Assembly: GCF_001942305.1 (NCBI RefSeq)
Contig: NZ_MKKE01000085.1
Span: 62,001-126,000, forward strand
Direction of reading: 5' to 3'
Source: Saccharomonospora sp. CUA-673
GTDB taxonomy: Bacteria > Actinomycetota > Actinomycetes > Mycobacteriales > Pseudonocardiaceae
Length of the DNA: 64,000 nt
Below the pieces are notes generated by a model. It saw only the letters and a program-made list of their open reading frames with translations. It was not told the origin of the DNA and made no database searches. Below are positions 14,350 to 24,923 of this stretch, piece by piece. A program made the position numbers and the translations under genes. Every line of letters starts with the position of its first letter. Position 1 is the stretch's first letter.

Positions 14350-16448
14350 GTGGCTGACCCGTCGACCTACCGGCCCGCGCCGGGGAGCATCCCCGACGAG
14401 CCGGGCGTGTACAAGTTCCGTGACGAGCGGCGCCGTGTCATCTACGTCGGCAAGGCGAAGAGCCTGCGCAGCCGGCTGAACTCGTACTTCGCCGATCTGA
14501 CCGGACTGCACCCGCGGACCCGGCAGATGGTGACGACGGCGGCCGGCGTCGAGTGGACCGTGGTGTCCACCGAGGTCGAGGCGCTGCAGCTCGAGTACAA
14601 CTGGATCAAGGAGTTCGACCCGCGGTTCAACGTCCGGTACCGCGACGACAAGAGCTACCCCGTGTTGGCCGTGACGCTGCACGAGGAGTACCCCCGGCTG
14701 CACGTCTACCGCGGCCCGCGCAAGAAGGGCGTGCGCTACTTCGGCCCGTACGCCCACGCGTGGGCGATCCGCGAGACGCTCGACCTGCTGCTGCGGGTGT
14801 TCCCAGCGCGCACGTGCTCGAACGGCGTGTTCCGCCGGCACAGCCAGATCGGCAGGCCCTGCCTGCTCGGGTACATCGACAAGTGCTCCGCCCCGTGCGT
14901 CGGCCGGGTCGACGCCGACGAGCACCGGGCGATCGTCGAGGACTTCTGCGACTTCCTCGCCGGCCGCACCGACACGATGGTGCGCAGGCTCGAGAAGGCG
15001 ATGGCGGAGGCCTCCGAGGAGCTGGAGTTCGAACGCGCCGCGCGGTTGCGCGACGACCTCGCCGCGCTGCGCAAGGCCATGGAGAAGCAGGCCGTGGTGC
15101 TCGGCGACGGCACCGACGCGACGTCGTCGCCTTCGCCCACGACGAGCTCGAGGCCGCCGTGCAGATCTTCCACGTGCGCGGCGGACGCGTGCGCGGCCAG
15201 CGGGGCTGGGTGATCGACAAGGTCGACGAGATGGGCGTGGGCGACCTCGTCGGACAGTTCCTGAGCCAGTTCTACGCCGAGCAGCTCGACCTGGCGCGGC
15301 AGACCCCCGGCGACACCGGACCCGCCGTGCCCCGCGAGGTGCTCGTCCCCGAACTGCCCCCGGACGCCGAGGCCGTCACGACGTGGCTCTCGGAGCTGCG
15401 CGGCTCGCGCGTGCGACTGCGGGTCGCCCAACGCGGCGACAAGCGCGCCCTCGCCGAGACGGTCGAACGCAATGCCAAGGAGGCGTTCGCGCAGCACAAG
15501 CTCCGCAGGGCGGGCGATCTGACCGCGCGGTCGGCCGCGCTCCAGGAGCTGCAGGAGCACCTGGCGCTCGACACCGCGCCGCTGCGCATCGAGTGCATCG
15601 ACATCAGCCACACCCAGGGCACCGACGTGGTCGGCTCGCTGGTCGTGTTCGAGGACGGCGTCCCGCGTAAGTCCGAGTACCGCCGGTTCGCGCTGCGCGA
15701 GGCCGCCGACGAGGGCGACGTCGCCTCCGTCGCCGAGGTCGTGCGCCGCCGGTTCGCCCGCTACCTCAAGGAGACCGCGGACGAGCGGGTCGAGCCGGTC
15801 GAGGCTCCGGTGCCGGCCGAGGGCCCCGCTGTCACCGAGGGCCCCGCTGTCACCGAGGTCGGCGAGACCGCTGACGTCGGAGAGCCCGGGACGCCCGGCA
15901 TCGACCCCGACACGGGCAAACCGCGCAAGTTCGCCTACCCGCCGAATCTGCTGGTGGTCGACGGTGCGGGCCCGCAGGCGAGCGCGGCCGCCGACGTCCT
16001 CGCCGAGCTCGGCATCACCGACGTCGCCGTGATCGGGTTGGCGAAACGGCTCGAGGAGGTGTGGCTGCCCGACGACGATGAGCCCGTTGTCCTGCCGCGG
16101 ACGTCGGATGCGCTGTACCTTCTCCAGCGGGTGCGCGACGAGGCGCACCGCTTCGCCGTCCGGTACCACCGGGACAAACGCGGCAAGCGGGTGCAGTCGT
16201 CCGAGTTGGACGGCGTTCCCGGCCTCGGGCAGGCGAGGAAGGCCGCCCTGATCAAGCACTTCGGCTCGGTCAGGAAGCTGAAACGGGCCAGCGTGGACGA
16301 CATCGCGCAGGTGCAGGGGTTCGGCAGGCGGACCGCGGAGGTCGTGCACGCGGCGCTCGCCGGGGGAGTCACCCGGGCCACCCGCGGCGAGCACGGCAAG
16401 TCAGGCGAGCAAGGCGAGTCAGGGGAACCAGGGGAGTCACAGTCATGA
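14350..16448 (+). CDS. uvrC: Excinuclease ABC subunit C, frame broken
   Basis: Makes the dual incisions of nucleotide-excision repair. GIY-YIG nuclease domain ([20 protein letters not shown]), cysteine cluster [16 protein letters not shown] motif for UvrB contact (about nt 15000-15090), RNase H-like nuclease ([21 protein letters not shown]) and C-terminal helix-hairpin-helix ([20 protein letters not shown]). Frame breaks near 15119: GDGTDADVVAF is read as GDGTDATSS because GCCGAC is present as GCGAC. An insert in the nuclease domain contains an 18-bp tandem duplication (15819-15854, EGPAVT twice), and the C-terminus is a Gly/Glu/Ser repeat. Start uncertain: GTG 14350, GTG 14341 or ATG 14320. 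Confidence 0.95.
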
Positions 16449-17410
16449 CCAGTGCCGACAACAGCGCCCACAGCGCCCACAGCGCCCACGGCGACCGGGA
16501 CGGCGGCGCCGTGGACCACAGGGGTGCGGACGAGGACGGCAGAGGATCGGGCATGGAGGTCGCGGTCGTCACCGGTCTGTCCGGCGCAGGCCGGAGCACC
16601 GCGGCGAAGTGCCTCGAGGATCTGGGCTGGTTCGTCGTCGACAACCTCCCGCCGGAGCTGATCTCGACGATGGTCGAGCTCGGTGCCCAGTCGCGGGGTG
16701 CCATCACGAAGGTCGCCGTGGTGATGGACGTGCGTTCGCGCGCGTTCACCGACGACCTGTCCTCGGTGATCAAGGGGTTGGACACGCGCGGCTACAAGCC
16801 CCGGGTGCTGTTCCTCGAGGCGACCGACGCGGTGCTGATCCGACGCTTCGACCAGGTGCGCCGCGGCCACCCGATGCAGGGCGACGGCCGGCTCGTCGAC
16901 GGCATCGCCGCGGAACGCGGACTGCTCGAGCCGTTGCGTGCCGAGGCCGATCTGCTGCTGGACACCTCGTCGCTGTCGGTGCACGATCTGCGCGCCAAGA
17001 TCGAGGACGCGTTCGGCAGCGAGGCCTCCGCGCAGACCCGGGTGACGGTGCTCTCGTTCGGCTACAAGTACGGTCTGCCGATGGACTCCGACCTCGTCAT
17101 GGACGTGCGGTTCCTGCCGAATCCGTTCTGGATCCCGGAATTGCGGGACAACAGCGGTCTGGACACCGAGGTGCGCAACTACGTCCTCGGTCAGGAGGGC
17201 GCGGAGGACTTCCTCGACCGCTACCACGATCTGTTGCGGTTGATCGGCGCCGGCTACAAGCGGGAAGGCAAGCGTTATCTCACACTCGCGATCGGCTGCA
17301 CGGGCGGAAAGCACCGCAGTGTCGCCATTTCGGAGGAACTCGCCAATCGCCTGTCCAAAGAGGACGGCACGGCTGTGAAGGTGGTGCATCGGGACCTGGG
17401 CAGGGAGTGA
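16445..17410 (+). CDS. rapZ: RNase adapter / nucleotide-binding protein RapZ
   Basis: P-loop protein, 321 residues from the ATG overlapping the uvrC stop. Walker [33 protein letters not shown], the [10 protein letters not shown] loop, [23 protein letters not shown] and C-terminal [12 protein letters not shown] are all family hallmarks. Known partner of YvcK and WhiA by conserved operon position. The first 36 residues are a non-conserved extension containing three 9-bp AGCGCCCAC units (16463-16489, SAH repeats); ATG 16553 would give a family-typical start (MEVAVVTGL). Ends in a GTGA overlap with yvcK. Confidence 0.94.
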   Translation: MTSADNSAHSAHSAHGDRDGGAVDHRGADEDGRGSGMEVAVVTGLSGAGRSTAAKCLEDLGWFVVDNLPPELISTMVELGAQSRGAITKVAVVMDVRSRAFTDDLSSVIKGLDTRGYKPRVLFLEATDAVLIRRFDQVRRGHPMQGDGRLVDGIAAERGLLEPLRAEADLLLDTSSLSVHDLRAKIEDAFGSEASAQTRVTVLSFGYKYGLPMDSDLVMDVRFLPNPFWIPELRDNSGLDTEVRNYVLGQEGAEDFLDRYHDLLRLIGAGYKREGKRYLTLAIGCTGGKHRSVAISEELANRLSKEDGTAVKVVHRDLGRE

Positions 17411-18411
17411 GTTCTCGGATGCGCGCGGTTGCCCTCGGCGGAGGACACGGTCTGCATGCGACGTTGACGGCGCTGCGGCGGGTCACCTCGGACGTCACGG
17501 CCGTCGTGACGGTCGCCGACGACGGCGGTTCGTCCGGCCGGTTGCGTCGGGAGTTGGGTCTGTTGCCGCCCGGCGATCTGCGGCAGGCGCTCGCGGCGCT
17601 CGCCACCGACGACGGCGCGCGGTGGGCGGAGGTGTTTCAGCACCGCTTCGGCGGCAGCGGGGCACTCACCGGGCACGCGGTGGGCAACCTCCTGCTGGCC
17701 GGGTTGTTCGAGGTCCTCGGCGACCCGGTCGCCGGTCTGGACGAGGCCGGCCGGCTGCTCGGGGTGTCGGGCCGGGTGCTGCCCATGTCGACCGATCCGC
17801 TCGACATCGAGGCCGAGGTGACCGGACTCGAACCCGACGGGGCGGTCAGCCGCATCCGCGGACAGGTCGCGGTCGCCAGCACGCCGGGTCAGGTGCAGCG
17901 CATCACCCTCCACAGTGTCGACCAGGTGGGTGAAGCCGGGGACGTGACACCGGTCGCGAAACCGCCCCAGGCGTGCCCGGAAGCGGTCGAGGCGGTGCGG
18001 TCGGCCGACGTCGTGTTCCTCGGCCCGGGGTCCTGGTTCACGAGCGTATTGCCGCACCTTCTGGTCCCTGAGCTGCACGATGCGCTCGTCGAGACCACGG
18101 CCACGAAGGTCGTCATCCTCAACCTGGTTCCCCAGCCGGGAGAGACGGCGGGCTTCTCACCCGAGCAGCACCTGGACGTACTCTTCCAACACGCTCCCCG
18201 GCTCGGGGTGGACGCCGTGATCGCCGACCGCGATTCGGTGCCCACCCCCGCGCGGCTGCACTCGGCGGCCGAGGCGCTGGGCGGGCGTGCGCATCTGGCG
18301 TCGATCGCGGCTCCCGCCGCGGTGGGGCGGCACGATCCGGATGCGCTGGCTGGTTGTGTGCGAGACGCGCTCGGTGCGAAGGGCGCGAAGGAGGGCCTCA
18401 CATGGCGATGA
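17407..18411 (+). CDS. yvcK: YvcK/CofD-like gluconeogenesis factor
   Basis: 334 residues of the CofD-like superfamily. N-terminal [34 protein letters not shown] and the [11 protein letters not shown] segment form the nucleotide-sugar binding region; [20 protein letters not shown] and [12 protein letters not shown] follow. In Bacillus and mycobacterial homologs it binds UDP-sugars and links cell-envelope precursor supply with central carbon flow (established family knowledge). GTG 17407 overlaps the rapZ stop; an ATG at 17419 is closer to the family start. Its last 10 bases overlap whiA. Confidence 0.92.
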   Translation: MSSRMRAVALGGGHGLHATLTALRRVTSDVTAVVTVADDGGSSGRLRRELGLLPPGDLRQALAALATDDGARWAEVFQHRFGGSGALTGHAVGNLLLAGLFEVLGDPVAGLDEAGRLLGVSGRVLPMSTDPLDIEAEVTGLEPDGAVSRIRGQVAVASTPGQVQRITLHSVDQVGEAGDVTPVAKPPQACPEAVEAVRSADVVFLGPGSWFTSVLPHLLVPELHDALVETTATKVVILNLVPQPGETAGFSPEQHLDVLFQHAPRLGVDAVIADRDSVPTPARLHSAAEALGGRAHLASIAAPAAVGRHDPDALAGCVRDALGAKGAKEGLTWR

Positions 18412-19390
18412 CGGCGGCGGTCAAGGACGAACTCAGCCGACTCGAGCTCACGAAGGTGAGCCCGCGTCGGTCGGAGGTGGCGTCCATGCTGCGGTTCGCC
18501 GGCGGGCTGCACATCGTGGCGGGCAGGGTGGTGGTCGAGGCCGAACTCGACACCGGCTCGGTGGCCCGCAAGCTCCGCAAGGAGATCCACGAGCTGTACG
18601 GCCACCAGGCCGACATCCACATGATCACCTCGGGCGGCCTGCGCAAGGGCAACCGCTACGTGGTGCGCGTGGTCAAGGACGGTGAGGGACTGGCCCGCCA
18701 GACGGGACTGATCGACCAGCGCGGTCGGCCGGTGCGGGGCCTGCCCGCCCCGGTGGTGTCGGGCGGCATCGCCGACGCGAGGCGGCGTGGCGGGGCGCGT
18801 TCCTGGCCCACGGTTCGCTCACCGAGCCGGGCCGGTCGTCGTCGCTGGAGGTGACGTGCCCCGGTCCGGAGGCGGCGTTGGCGCTCGTGGGCGCGGCGCG
18901 GCGACTGGGCATCCAGGCCAAGTCCCGTGAGGTGCGCGGCGCCGACCGCGTCGTCGTGCGCGACGGGGACGCCATCGGCGCGCTGCTGACGAGGCTGGGC
19001 GCCCATTCGAGCGTGCTGGCGTGGGAGGAGCGCCGGATGCGGCGCGAGGTGCGGGCCACGGCCAACCGTCTCGCCAACTTCGACGACGCCAACCTGCGCC
19101 GTTCCGCCCGCGCCGCCGTCGCGGCCGCCGCGCGGGTCGAGCGCGCGATGGACATCCTCGGCGAGGGCGCACCCGATCACCTGCTGACCGCGGGACGGCT
19201 ACGCGTGGGCAACCGGCAGGCCTCCCTCGAGGAACTCGGCCAGCTCTCCGACCCGCCGATGACCAAGGACGCCGTGGCGGGCCGGATCCGCCGACTGCTG
19301 GCGATGGCCGACAAGAAGGCCGCCGAGCTGGGCATTCCCGACACCGAATCGGCGGTGACCGAGGACATGCTCGACGAGGAGGACGTGTGA
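18402..19390 (+). CDS. whiA: Sporulation/cell-division transcription regulator WhiA, frame broken
   Basis: LAGLIDADG-like N-terminal domain ([33 protein letters not shown]) fused to a C-terminal helix-turn-helix ([36 protein letters not shown]). 329 residues after repair, normal. Frame breaks near 18779: [19 protein letters not shown] is read as DARRRG because GCCGAG is present as GCGAG. Partner of WhiB in Streptomyces division control (family knowledge). Last gene of the uvrC-rapZ-yvcK-whiA unit. Confidence 0.95.
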
Positions 19391-19464
19391 GGTGCGGCGC
19401 GCCCGCGTGTGAACCGGGCCCGTTACCGGGGAACCGGAACGGACGTCATCTCGTAACGCAGAGG

Positions 19465-19470
19465 TAGCAT
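19465..19470 (+). promoter_or_regulatory. Candidate -10 box for gpgS
   Basis: TAGCAT predicts a start near 19477 and a leader of about 120 bases to the gpgS GTG. The leader has CCGGCCGG copies that could pair with each other, but no known riboswitch pattern was recognised. Confidence 0.35.
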
Positions 19471-19598
19471 CGCCGGTCCCCGGCCGGAAACGCGGCAGGT
19501 CGACGCTCGAAGGGCAGTAGCGGTTCGAGAACGGTTCTGACACCTCACACGACAGTCCGGCCGGCATCGACGGCGGGCTCGACGAAAGGGGGCAGCAC

Positions 19599-20660
19599 GT
19601 GCACGCGACCAGGACGACCCCGAAGGCAGGCACCGACCTCGCCGTGTCCGCCGAGATCGGCAGCTGGCTGGAACGCGCGTCGGCCCGGGCCGACGACTGG
19701 ACGGCCGCCGAGCTCGTCGCCGCGAAACGCGGCCGCACCGTGAGCGTCGTCATCCCGGCGCGCGACGAACAGGAGACGGTCGGGCAGATCGTCGGCACGA
19801 TCCGCTCGGCGCTCGTCGACGAGCAGCCCCTGGTGGACGAGGTCCTCGTCGTCGACTCCCACTCGCAGGACGCCACCGCTGCGGTCGCCGCCGAGGCGGG
19901 CGCCGACGTCGTCGCACAGGACGCGGTGCTGCCGTGGCTGCCCGGCCGCCGCGGCAAGGGTGAGGCGCTGTGGAAGGGCCTGGCCGCCACGAGCGGCGAC
20001 GTCGTCGTGTTCGTCGACGGCGATCTGTACGACTTCACCGCCGGCTACGTGATCGGGCTGCTCGGTCCGCTGCTGACGCGGCCCGGGGTCGAGTACGTCA
20101 AGGGCTTCTACCACCGGCCGCTGGTCGATGCCGAGCACCGCGAGGCCGACGGCGGCGGCCGGGTCACCGAGCTCGTCGCCCGGCCGCTGCTGAACATGTT
20201 CTGGCCGGAGCTGTCCGGGTTCGTGCAGCCGCTGGCCGGCGAGTACGCCGGCACGCGGGAGGTGCTCGAGGCGATCCCGTTCGTCACCCATTACGGCGTG
20301 GAGGTCGGGCACCTGATCGACCTCGTCGAATGGCGCGGGCTCGACGCGCTCGCCCAGGTGGACCTCGGCATCCGCACTCACCGGCACCAGACGACGCAGG
20401 CGCTCGGCCGGATGTCCGGGCAGATCATCCTCACGCTGTTGGACCGGCTGACGCGCTCGGGGCGGATGTCGATGTCGGTGCCGCCCGCGACGCTGCTGGC
20501 CCAGTTCCAGCGCATCACCGGCGCCGGAGGGAGCGGGGTGGAACGCGACCTCGTGCTCACGGACCTGACGCTGGAGGAGCGGCAGCCGCTCTCGGCCGTC
20601 CGCTCGGGCCGCGACGGTCACCGCGGTGAGGTCACGGAACGGTTGCGCGACACGGCCTGA
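19599..20660 (+). CDS. gpgS: Glucosyl-3-phosphoglycerate synthase
   Basis: GT81 glycosyltransferase joining UDP-glucose to 3-phosphoglycerate, first step to glucosylglycerate and, in mycolata, methylglucose lipopolysaccharide. 353 residues. GT-A features: SVVIPARDEQETVGQIV, VVDSHSQDATAAVAAEAGADV, RGKGEALWKGL, FVDGDLYDF (metal-binding DxD as DGD), and YVKGFYHRP. Start GTG 19599 follows GAAAGGGGG. Stands alone on its transcript between whiA and a membrane protein. Confidence 0.95.
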   Translation: MHATRTTPKAGTDLAVSAEIGSWLERASARADDWTAAELVAAKRGRTVSVVIPARDEQETVGQIVGTIRSALVDEQPLVDEVLVVDSHSQDATAAVAAEAGADVVAQDAVLPWLPGRRGKGEALWKGLAATSGDVVVFVDGDLYDFTAGYVIGLLGPLLTRPGVEYVKGFYHRPLVDAEHREADGGGRVTELVARPLLNMFWPELSGFVQPLAGEYAGTREVLEAIPFVTHYGVEVGHLIDLVEWRGLDALAQVDLGIRTHRHQTTQALGRMSGQIILTLLDRLTRSGRMSMSVPPATLLAQFQRITGAGGSGVERDLVLTDLTLEERQPLSAVRSGRDGHRGEVTERLRDTA

Positions 20661-20699
20661 GTGGACACGGTGTCGTACCTGAGCGGACACGGTGTCGTA
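20656..20699. repeat. Two tandem 22-bp repeats, each with a GACAC-n-GTGTC palindrome
   Basis: Units 20656-20677 and 20678-20699 differ at one base. Each contains GACACgGTGTC (20664-20674; 20686-20696), giving dyads 22 bp apart, two helical turns, on the same DNA face. The first unit covers the gpgS stop codon. Looks like a paired operator upstream of the membrane-protein gene; the regulator is unknown. Confidence 0.6.
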
Positions 20700-20715
20700 A
20701 CAGTGGCTCCGCAGC

Positions 20716-20729
20716 GGCCCCTCCGGGCC
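20716..20729 (+). terminator. Short terminator after gpgS
   Basis: GGCCC-CTCC-GGGCC hairpin followed at once by TTTCG, 56 bases past the gpgS stop. Five-base stem only, but the U-tract supports it. Confidence 0.45.
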
Positions 20730-20805
20730 TTTCGTGCCCCATGAAATGCGTGTTTTCAGGGGGGTATGTGCTGGTTGCCGCTGCCGTGATTGCTAGCTTC
20801 CAGGC

Positions 20806-22479
20806 GTGCTCGCTCCCGCGTCGTTGACTCGCCGGGCCCGTGATTTCGGCCGGCGCCACTGGTTGCTCCTGGTGGTCTTCCTGGCCGGCGCAGCTCTGCG
20901 CGCCGCGGCCTGGTTGGCCTACCCGCCCGCGCTGCTGTACGGGGACTCGTTCCGGTACCTCGACAACGTCGGCGTGCACAACCCGACGGGTCTGCACCCG
21001 ATCGGGTACGACCTGTTCATCCTCAACCCGGTGTTGTCGATCGGCGGGCTGGGTCTGGTGACGGCGCTGCAGCACGCCGCGGGTCTGGCGTGCGGTGTCG
21101 CGCTGTACGTGCTGGCCCGGCGCCTGGGCGTGCGACGGAACTGGCTGGCGGCGCTCGTGGCGGCGCCGATCCTGCTCGACGCCTACGCGGTGCAGATCGA
21201 GCAGATGATCATGTCGGACGTCTGGTTCCAGGTCATCCTCGTCGCGCTGCTGTGGCTGCTGCTCGGCACGCGGCGCGGCGCGCAGCCTCCGGTGTGGGCG
21301 GTGGCCATCGCCGGTCTGCTGTTCGGGATCGCCGTCGTGTTCCGCATGGTGGCGCTGCCGCTGGTGATTCCGGCCGCGGTGTTCCTGCTGATCGCCGGCG
21401 GCGTGTGGCGGGGCTGGTTCACGTGGGCGGCGTGGAAGACGATCCTGCCGCGGCTGGCGGTGCTGATCCTGCCGTTCCTGATCGTCGTCGTCAGCTACGG
21501 CGCCTACTACGCGAGCTGGGCGGGTCACTTCGCGCTCAGCCCGTCCACCGGCAACGTGCTGTACGCCCGCGGCGCGGTCGTCGCCGACTGCGACAACCTC
21601 GAGTTGTCCGAACCGCTGCGCATCGCCTGCCCGTCCGAACCGCTCGACGACCGGCTCGGCAGCGACGTGTACGCGCACATGGGCGCCAACGAGGAGTGGC
21701 GGGCCCAGTGGCCCGAGGGCACGAACCTCGTGCGGGTGCAGGAGGACTTCGGCAAGGCCGTCATCCGGCAGCAGCCGTTCGACGTGGCGTGGGCGATCAC
21801 GAAGGACTTCTTCAAGGGCTTCCGGCCGTGGCGGGTCGACGCCGAGGGCGACGTGTCGGTGCAGCGCTGGCACTTCCTCCCGACGTACCAGTTCTACAAC
21901 CACGAGGAACAGAGCAGGGAGTACGCGCTCCGGTTCAGCGGCGAGGAGCCCGAATCGAGGCCGTCGCTGGGCACCCCGCTGCGCTGGTACCAGCTGGGCG
22001 GCGGCTTCACCAACGGCACGCTGCTCGGCGTCGCCGGGTTGATCGGCATCGCGGCCGGTGTCGGACTCACCAGGCGGGTGCGCGAGAGCGGCATGCGATC
22101 GGCGACGCTGCTGCCCGTGGGCCTGGCGCTGGTGTCGCTCGGCGGTGCGGCGGCGTTCGAGTTCTCCTGGCGCTACCAGCTGCCCGCGTTGACGCTCGTG
22201 CCGCTGGCCGGCGCGCTCGGGCTCACCGCGTTCCTGCGCAGCAGGGACCGCGGGGACCTCGATCCGGACGACCAGCACGCGACACCCGATCCCGACGGTC
22301 CGACCGAGGACGACGGCGGCGCCGACGGCCTCGACGCCTCCGGCACGGGCGGTGCCGAGTCGAACGGTGCCGAGTCGAACGGTGCGGGGTCCAACGGTGC
22401 GGGGCCGAACGGTGCCGGGTCGTCGAACGGTCCGCTGGACGATCCGCCGGATCGGCGCGCCTCGTCACCGGTCGGCTGA
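20806..22479 (+). CDS. Multi-pass membrane protein, putative GT-C-type glycosyltransferase
   Basis: 557 residues with about ten hydrophobic segments between residues 20 and 470 (HWLLLVVFLAGAALRAAAW, then YGDSFRYLDNVG in the first outside loop). The early Asp-containing loop and overall layout resemble polyprenyl-phosphate-sugar-dependent GT39/GT-C transferases, but no decisive motif is present. The last 85 residues are disordered and carry five 15-bp units coding GAESN/GAGSN-type repeats (22351-22428). GTG 20806 lies six bases past a TAGCTT -10 box (20794-20799), suggesting a leaderless mRNA; upstream lie the paired palindromes. Substrate unknown. Confidence 0.65.
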   Translation: MLAPASLTRRARDFGRRHWLLLVVFLAGAALRAAAWLAYPPALLYGDSFRYLDNVGVHNPTGLHPIGYDLFILNPVLSIGGLGLVTALQHAAGLACGVALYVLARRLGVRRNWLAALVAAPILLDAYAVQIEQMIMSDVWFQVILVALLWLLLGTRRGAQPPVWAVAIAGLLFGIAVVFRMVALPLVIPAAVFLLIAGGVWRGWFTWAAWKTILPRLAVLILPFLIVVVSYGAYYASWAGHFALSPSTGNVLYARGAVVADCDNLELSEPLRIACPSEPLDDRLGSDVYAHMGANEEWRAQWPEGTNLVRVQEDFGKAVIRQQPFDVAWAITKDFFKGFRPWRVDAEGDVSVQRWHFLPTYQFYNHEEQSREYALRFSGEEPESRPSLGTPLRWYQLGGGFTNGTLLGVAGLIGIAAGVGLTRRVRESGMRSATLLPVGLALVSLGGAAAFEFSWRYQLPALTLVPLAGALGLTAFLRSRDRGDLDPDDQHATPDPDGPTEDDGGADGLDASGTGGAESNGAESNGAGSNGAGPNGAGSSNGPLDDPPDRRASSPVG

Positions 22480-22535
22480 TCCGACGAGTCGTCGCCGGGG
22501 GTTCCCCGGTCGGACCGTCGCGGGTCGCGGTGGCT

Positions 22536-22548
22536 TAACCTCACACCG
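22536..22548 (+). promoter_or_regulatory. Leaderless promoter of the condensin-like locus
   Basis: TAACCT (22536-22541) ends six bases before GTG 22548. The -35 region (GGACCG) is weak. No second promoter is evident inside the three genes, which are tightly packed. Confidence 0.4.
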
Positions 22549-24128
22549 TGCGTGCTGACGAGACGACCGCCGACCCCGACGAGGGGCTCGCGCGCAGGCT
22601 GAAGGCGCTCGCGTGCACCGCGCCGTTGCACGACCTCGACGCGCGCAAGGCCAAACTCGACTGGGCCGACGCGACCGTCTACCAGATGGCGGAGATCGGG
22701 CTCCACACGATCGACCAGGTGACGATCGCGATGGACTTCGACACCGGCGCCGACCACCAGCAGGTCACGAACGCCTGGTGCCGTTCATCGCGGCGCAGGC
22801 ACCGGACCGGACCACCGACGAGCACGCCCACGTGGCAGGTGGGTGCTGGACAACCTGATCAACGTCGGCACCACCGACCGCGGGTTCCGCCGGGTGTACG
22901 GCGCCGTCGACGCCGACGGCCGCTACCGGCGGCGGGCGTTCGACTTCAAGCTGCTCGTCGAGCTGGCCGCGCCCGACGGCGAGGTGTACCTGCGGGCGAC
23001 CGACGAGGCGATCAACGTGCTCGTCGGTGCGCTCGACACCGACGTCGAGTCGGCGCACATCGCCGCCGAGGTCAAGCTGGAGAACCTGATCACGAGGGGG
23101 CGGCTCGCCGACGCCAAACTCGCCGCGGAGCAGGCCCGCTACCGCACCGTGCAGTACGGCGAGATCCTGCGCGCGCGGTTGGACGCGACGCGGCGCGACG
23201 TCCGCTCCGTGGACTGGGAGCGCGAGCTGCCGGAACTGCTCGACTCGGCGTTGACGCACATCGAGTCCCGGTTCCGGGCCGAGACGGCGATCCTGAAGAA
23301 CATCACCGCCGCCCGCGACGAGGCGGCGGACCCCGATCACAAGCGCCGCGCCGCCGAGCTGGTGGACATCGTCGGCGACTGCATCCGTCGGCATACCCAG
23401 TTGCAGAACCGGTTGCAGGCGGCCGGTGCGGTGTTCCGGGCGGAACAGGACCGCCAGCAGTTCTCCGGTCCGCCGCAGCGGGCGGCGATCGACGTGTTCG
23501 GCCAGTTGCTCACCCCGACGCTCGAGTTGTCGCTGGCCGATGCGCTCGCGCCGACCGAGGCCTACTTCCGTGCGGGCACGGGCCTGTCGCTGCCGACGGT
23601 GCCGTCGTTGCCCTCGCTCGTGTCGTTGTTGCTGCGGCCCGCTCCGGAACGCGACCAGGTGGTCGGCGAGGTGCCCGAACCGGAACTGCTGCCCGCCGAG
23701 GACACCGACGCCTTCAGCGACGAGCAGTGGCGGCAGGCCGACGCCCTGCTGGATCTGCCGGAGGTGCCGCGCCGGCTGTCCGGACTGCTCGAGGAGGCGC
23801 GGGCGGCCGATCCCGCGGTGGCCCGGCTCGTGGCCCTGCGCGCCGTGCACGCCTACGGTCCCGACGTCGGCGGCGCGCGCCGTCAGGGCCAGGAGCGCGT
23901 GCTGCTGGCGATCGACGACGGCACGGTGCTCGACGACCCGGAGGTCGGCGGGGCCGATCTTCTCCTGATGTCGGCCGCCGTCGACCCCGAGGTGGCCGAT
24001 GGGCCCGATGGGCCGGACGCACCCCCGACGCCGAGACGACGCAGGCACCGGACGAGCAGCCGGGCGAGTTCGACCCGGGGGAGATGCAGGCAGGGGAACT
24101 TCAAGGCAGTGGGAAGGCGGCTCTGTGA
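22548..24128 (+). CDS. Condensin-like locus gene A: kleisin-type (MukF/JetA-like) subunit, frame broken
   Basis: About 527 residues after repair. The protein is largely helical and charged: an N-terminal winged-helix-like part (ADATVYQMAEIGLHTIDQVT, LLVELAAPDGEVYLRATDEAI), a central helical region rich in long Arg/Glu/Ala stretches (LRARLDATRRDVRS, ALTHIESRFRAETAIL), and a C-terminal winged-helix-like segment before an acidic tail. Three single-base losses interrupt it near 22782 (NALVPFIAAQ), 22838 (VARWVLDN) and 24020 (C-run). Position (first of three, followed by a ~260-residue and a ~1490-residue SMC-like gene) and size match MukF/MksF/JetA; sequence similarity itself was not testable here. 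Stop overlaps gene B (GTGA). Confidence 0.6.
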   Translation: MRADETTADPDEGLARRLKALACTAPLHDLDARKAKLDWADATVYQMAEIGLHTIDQVTIAMDFDTGADHQQVTNAWCRSSRRRHRTGPPTSTPTWQVGAGQPDQRRHHRPRVPPGVRRRRRRRPLPAAGVRLQAARRAGRARRRGVPAGDRRGDQRARRCARHRRRVGAHRRRGQAGEPDHEGAARRRQTRRGAGPLPHRAVRRDPARAVGRDAARRPLRGLGARAAGTARLGVDAHRVPVPGRDGDPEEHHRRPRRGGGPRSQAPRRRAGGHRRRLHPSAYPVAEPVAGGRCGVPGGTGPPAVLRSAAAGGDRRVRPVAHPDARVVAGRCARADRGLLPCGHGPVAADGAVVALARVVVAAARSGTRPGGRRGARTGTAARRGHRRLQRRAVAAGRRPAGSAGGAAPAVRTARGGAGGRSRGGPARGPARRARLRSRRRRRAPSGPGARAAGDRRRHGARRPGGRRGRSSPDVGRRRPRGGRWARWAGRTPDAETTQAPDEQPGEFDPGEMQAGELQGSGKAAL

Positions 24129-24915
24129 GCACCGGACATTCGCCCGCCGACGCGGAAGCGGCGGCCAGACTGCTCGCGTTCGGCATGCGGCCCAAACTCG
24201 TCCCGGGCCGGGACGTGGTCTACGCCGACCTCGTGCGCGCTACGGGGAGGACAGCGCCTTCAAACAGCTCACGCACGGCGTCGCGGCCGGCATGGGGCTC
24301 ATGGTCCTCGAGGTCAACGCGCAGGCCGGTGCGGTGCTGGCGGCGACCGACGAGTCGATCTTCGAGATCAAGATGGACAGCTACGCGCGGCAGTCGAAGA
24401 TCCGGGAACGCCGCGACACCGAGAAGGTGCTGCACGGCCTGGTGCATCTGGCCACGGCCGCGCTCGGCTATCCACGGCCCGACGACCTGGCCAACGACAC
24501 CTACATCGGCCGGGTCAGCGTCGAGCAGGTCGACGGGGTCGTGCGCGAGGCGTGCCGGATCCTCGACGAGCGCGCGGCCGCGAACACCGACCCGCTGGCC
24601 GACGCCCCGGAACTGGAACAGGCGTGGCGCGCCTACGCCCGCAGGCCCGCCGCGGCGGCGACGAAGGACGGGCGGCTCGCCCCGGACACCACGCGCGGCA
24701 TGGTGACCCGGGCGCTACGGTTCCTGGCCGAGCAGGGATTCCTCGTCCCGGTGAGTTCCGAGCAGGGCGGAACGTACCGGACGACGCCGCGATACCAGGT
24801 GCAGGTGCGCGAGCTCGCGGCCGACGCCGCGTTCGACGAGCTGCTCGCGCTCGGGGTCGTCGCGGTTCCGGGTGAGGGCTCGACGCTGCGCGCGTCGGTC
24901 ACCGACACGCTGTAG
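24125..24915 (+). CDS. Condensin-like locus gene B: MukE/JetB-like winged-helix subunit, frame broken
   Basis: 263 residues after repair, GTG start inside the stop of gene A. Hydrophilic, with two likely winged-helix modules: residues about 40-130 (SAFKQLTHGVAAGMGLMVLEV ... KVLHGLVHLATAALGYP) and 185-255 (TRGMVTRALRFLAEQGFLVPVSSEQGGTYRTTPRYQVQVRELA), the second having a clear HTH-plus-wing pattern. MukE/MksE/JetB proteins are 200-260 residues with this architecture and sit between the kleisin and SMC genes. Frame breaks near 24239 (RAYGEDSAF; GCGCCTAC present as GCGCTAC). Ends nine bases before gene C. Confidence 0.6.
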
Positions 24916-24923
24916 GGGAGTAG

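Noticed and set aside
22548-24128. Intact 526-residue gene A as read straight through
   Set aside because: The middle of that frame is Arg/Gly-rich nonsense; three base losses return it to the starting frame, hiding the damage.
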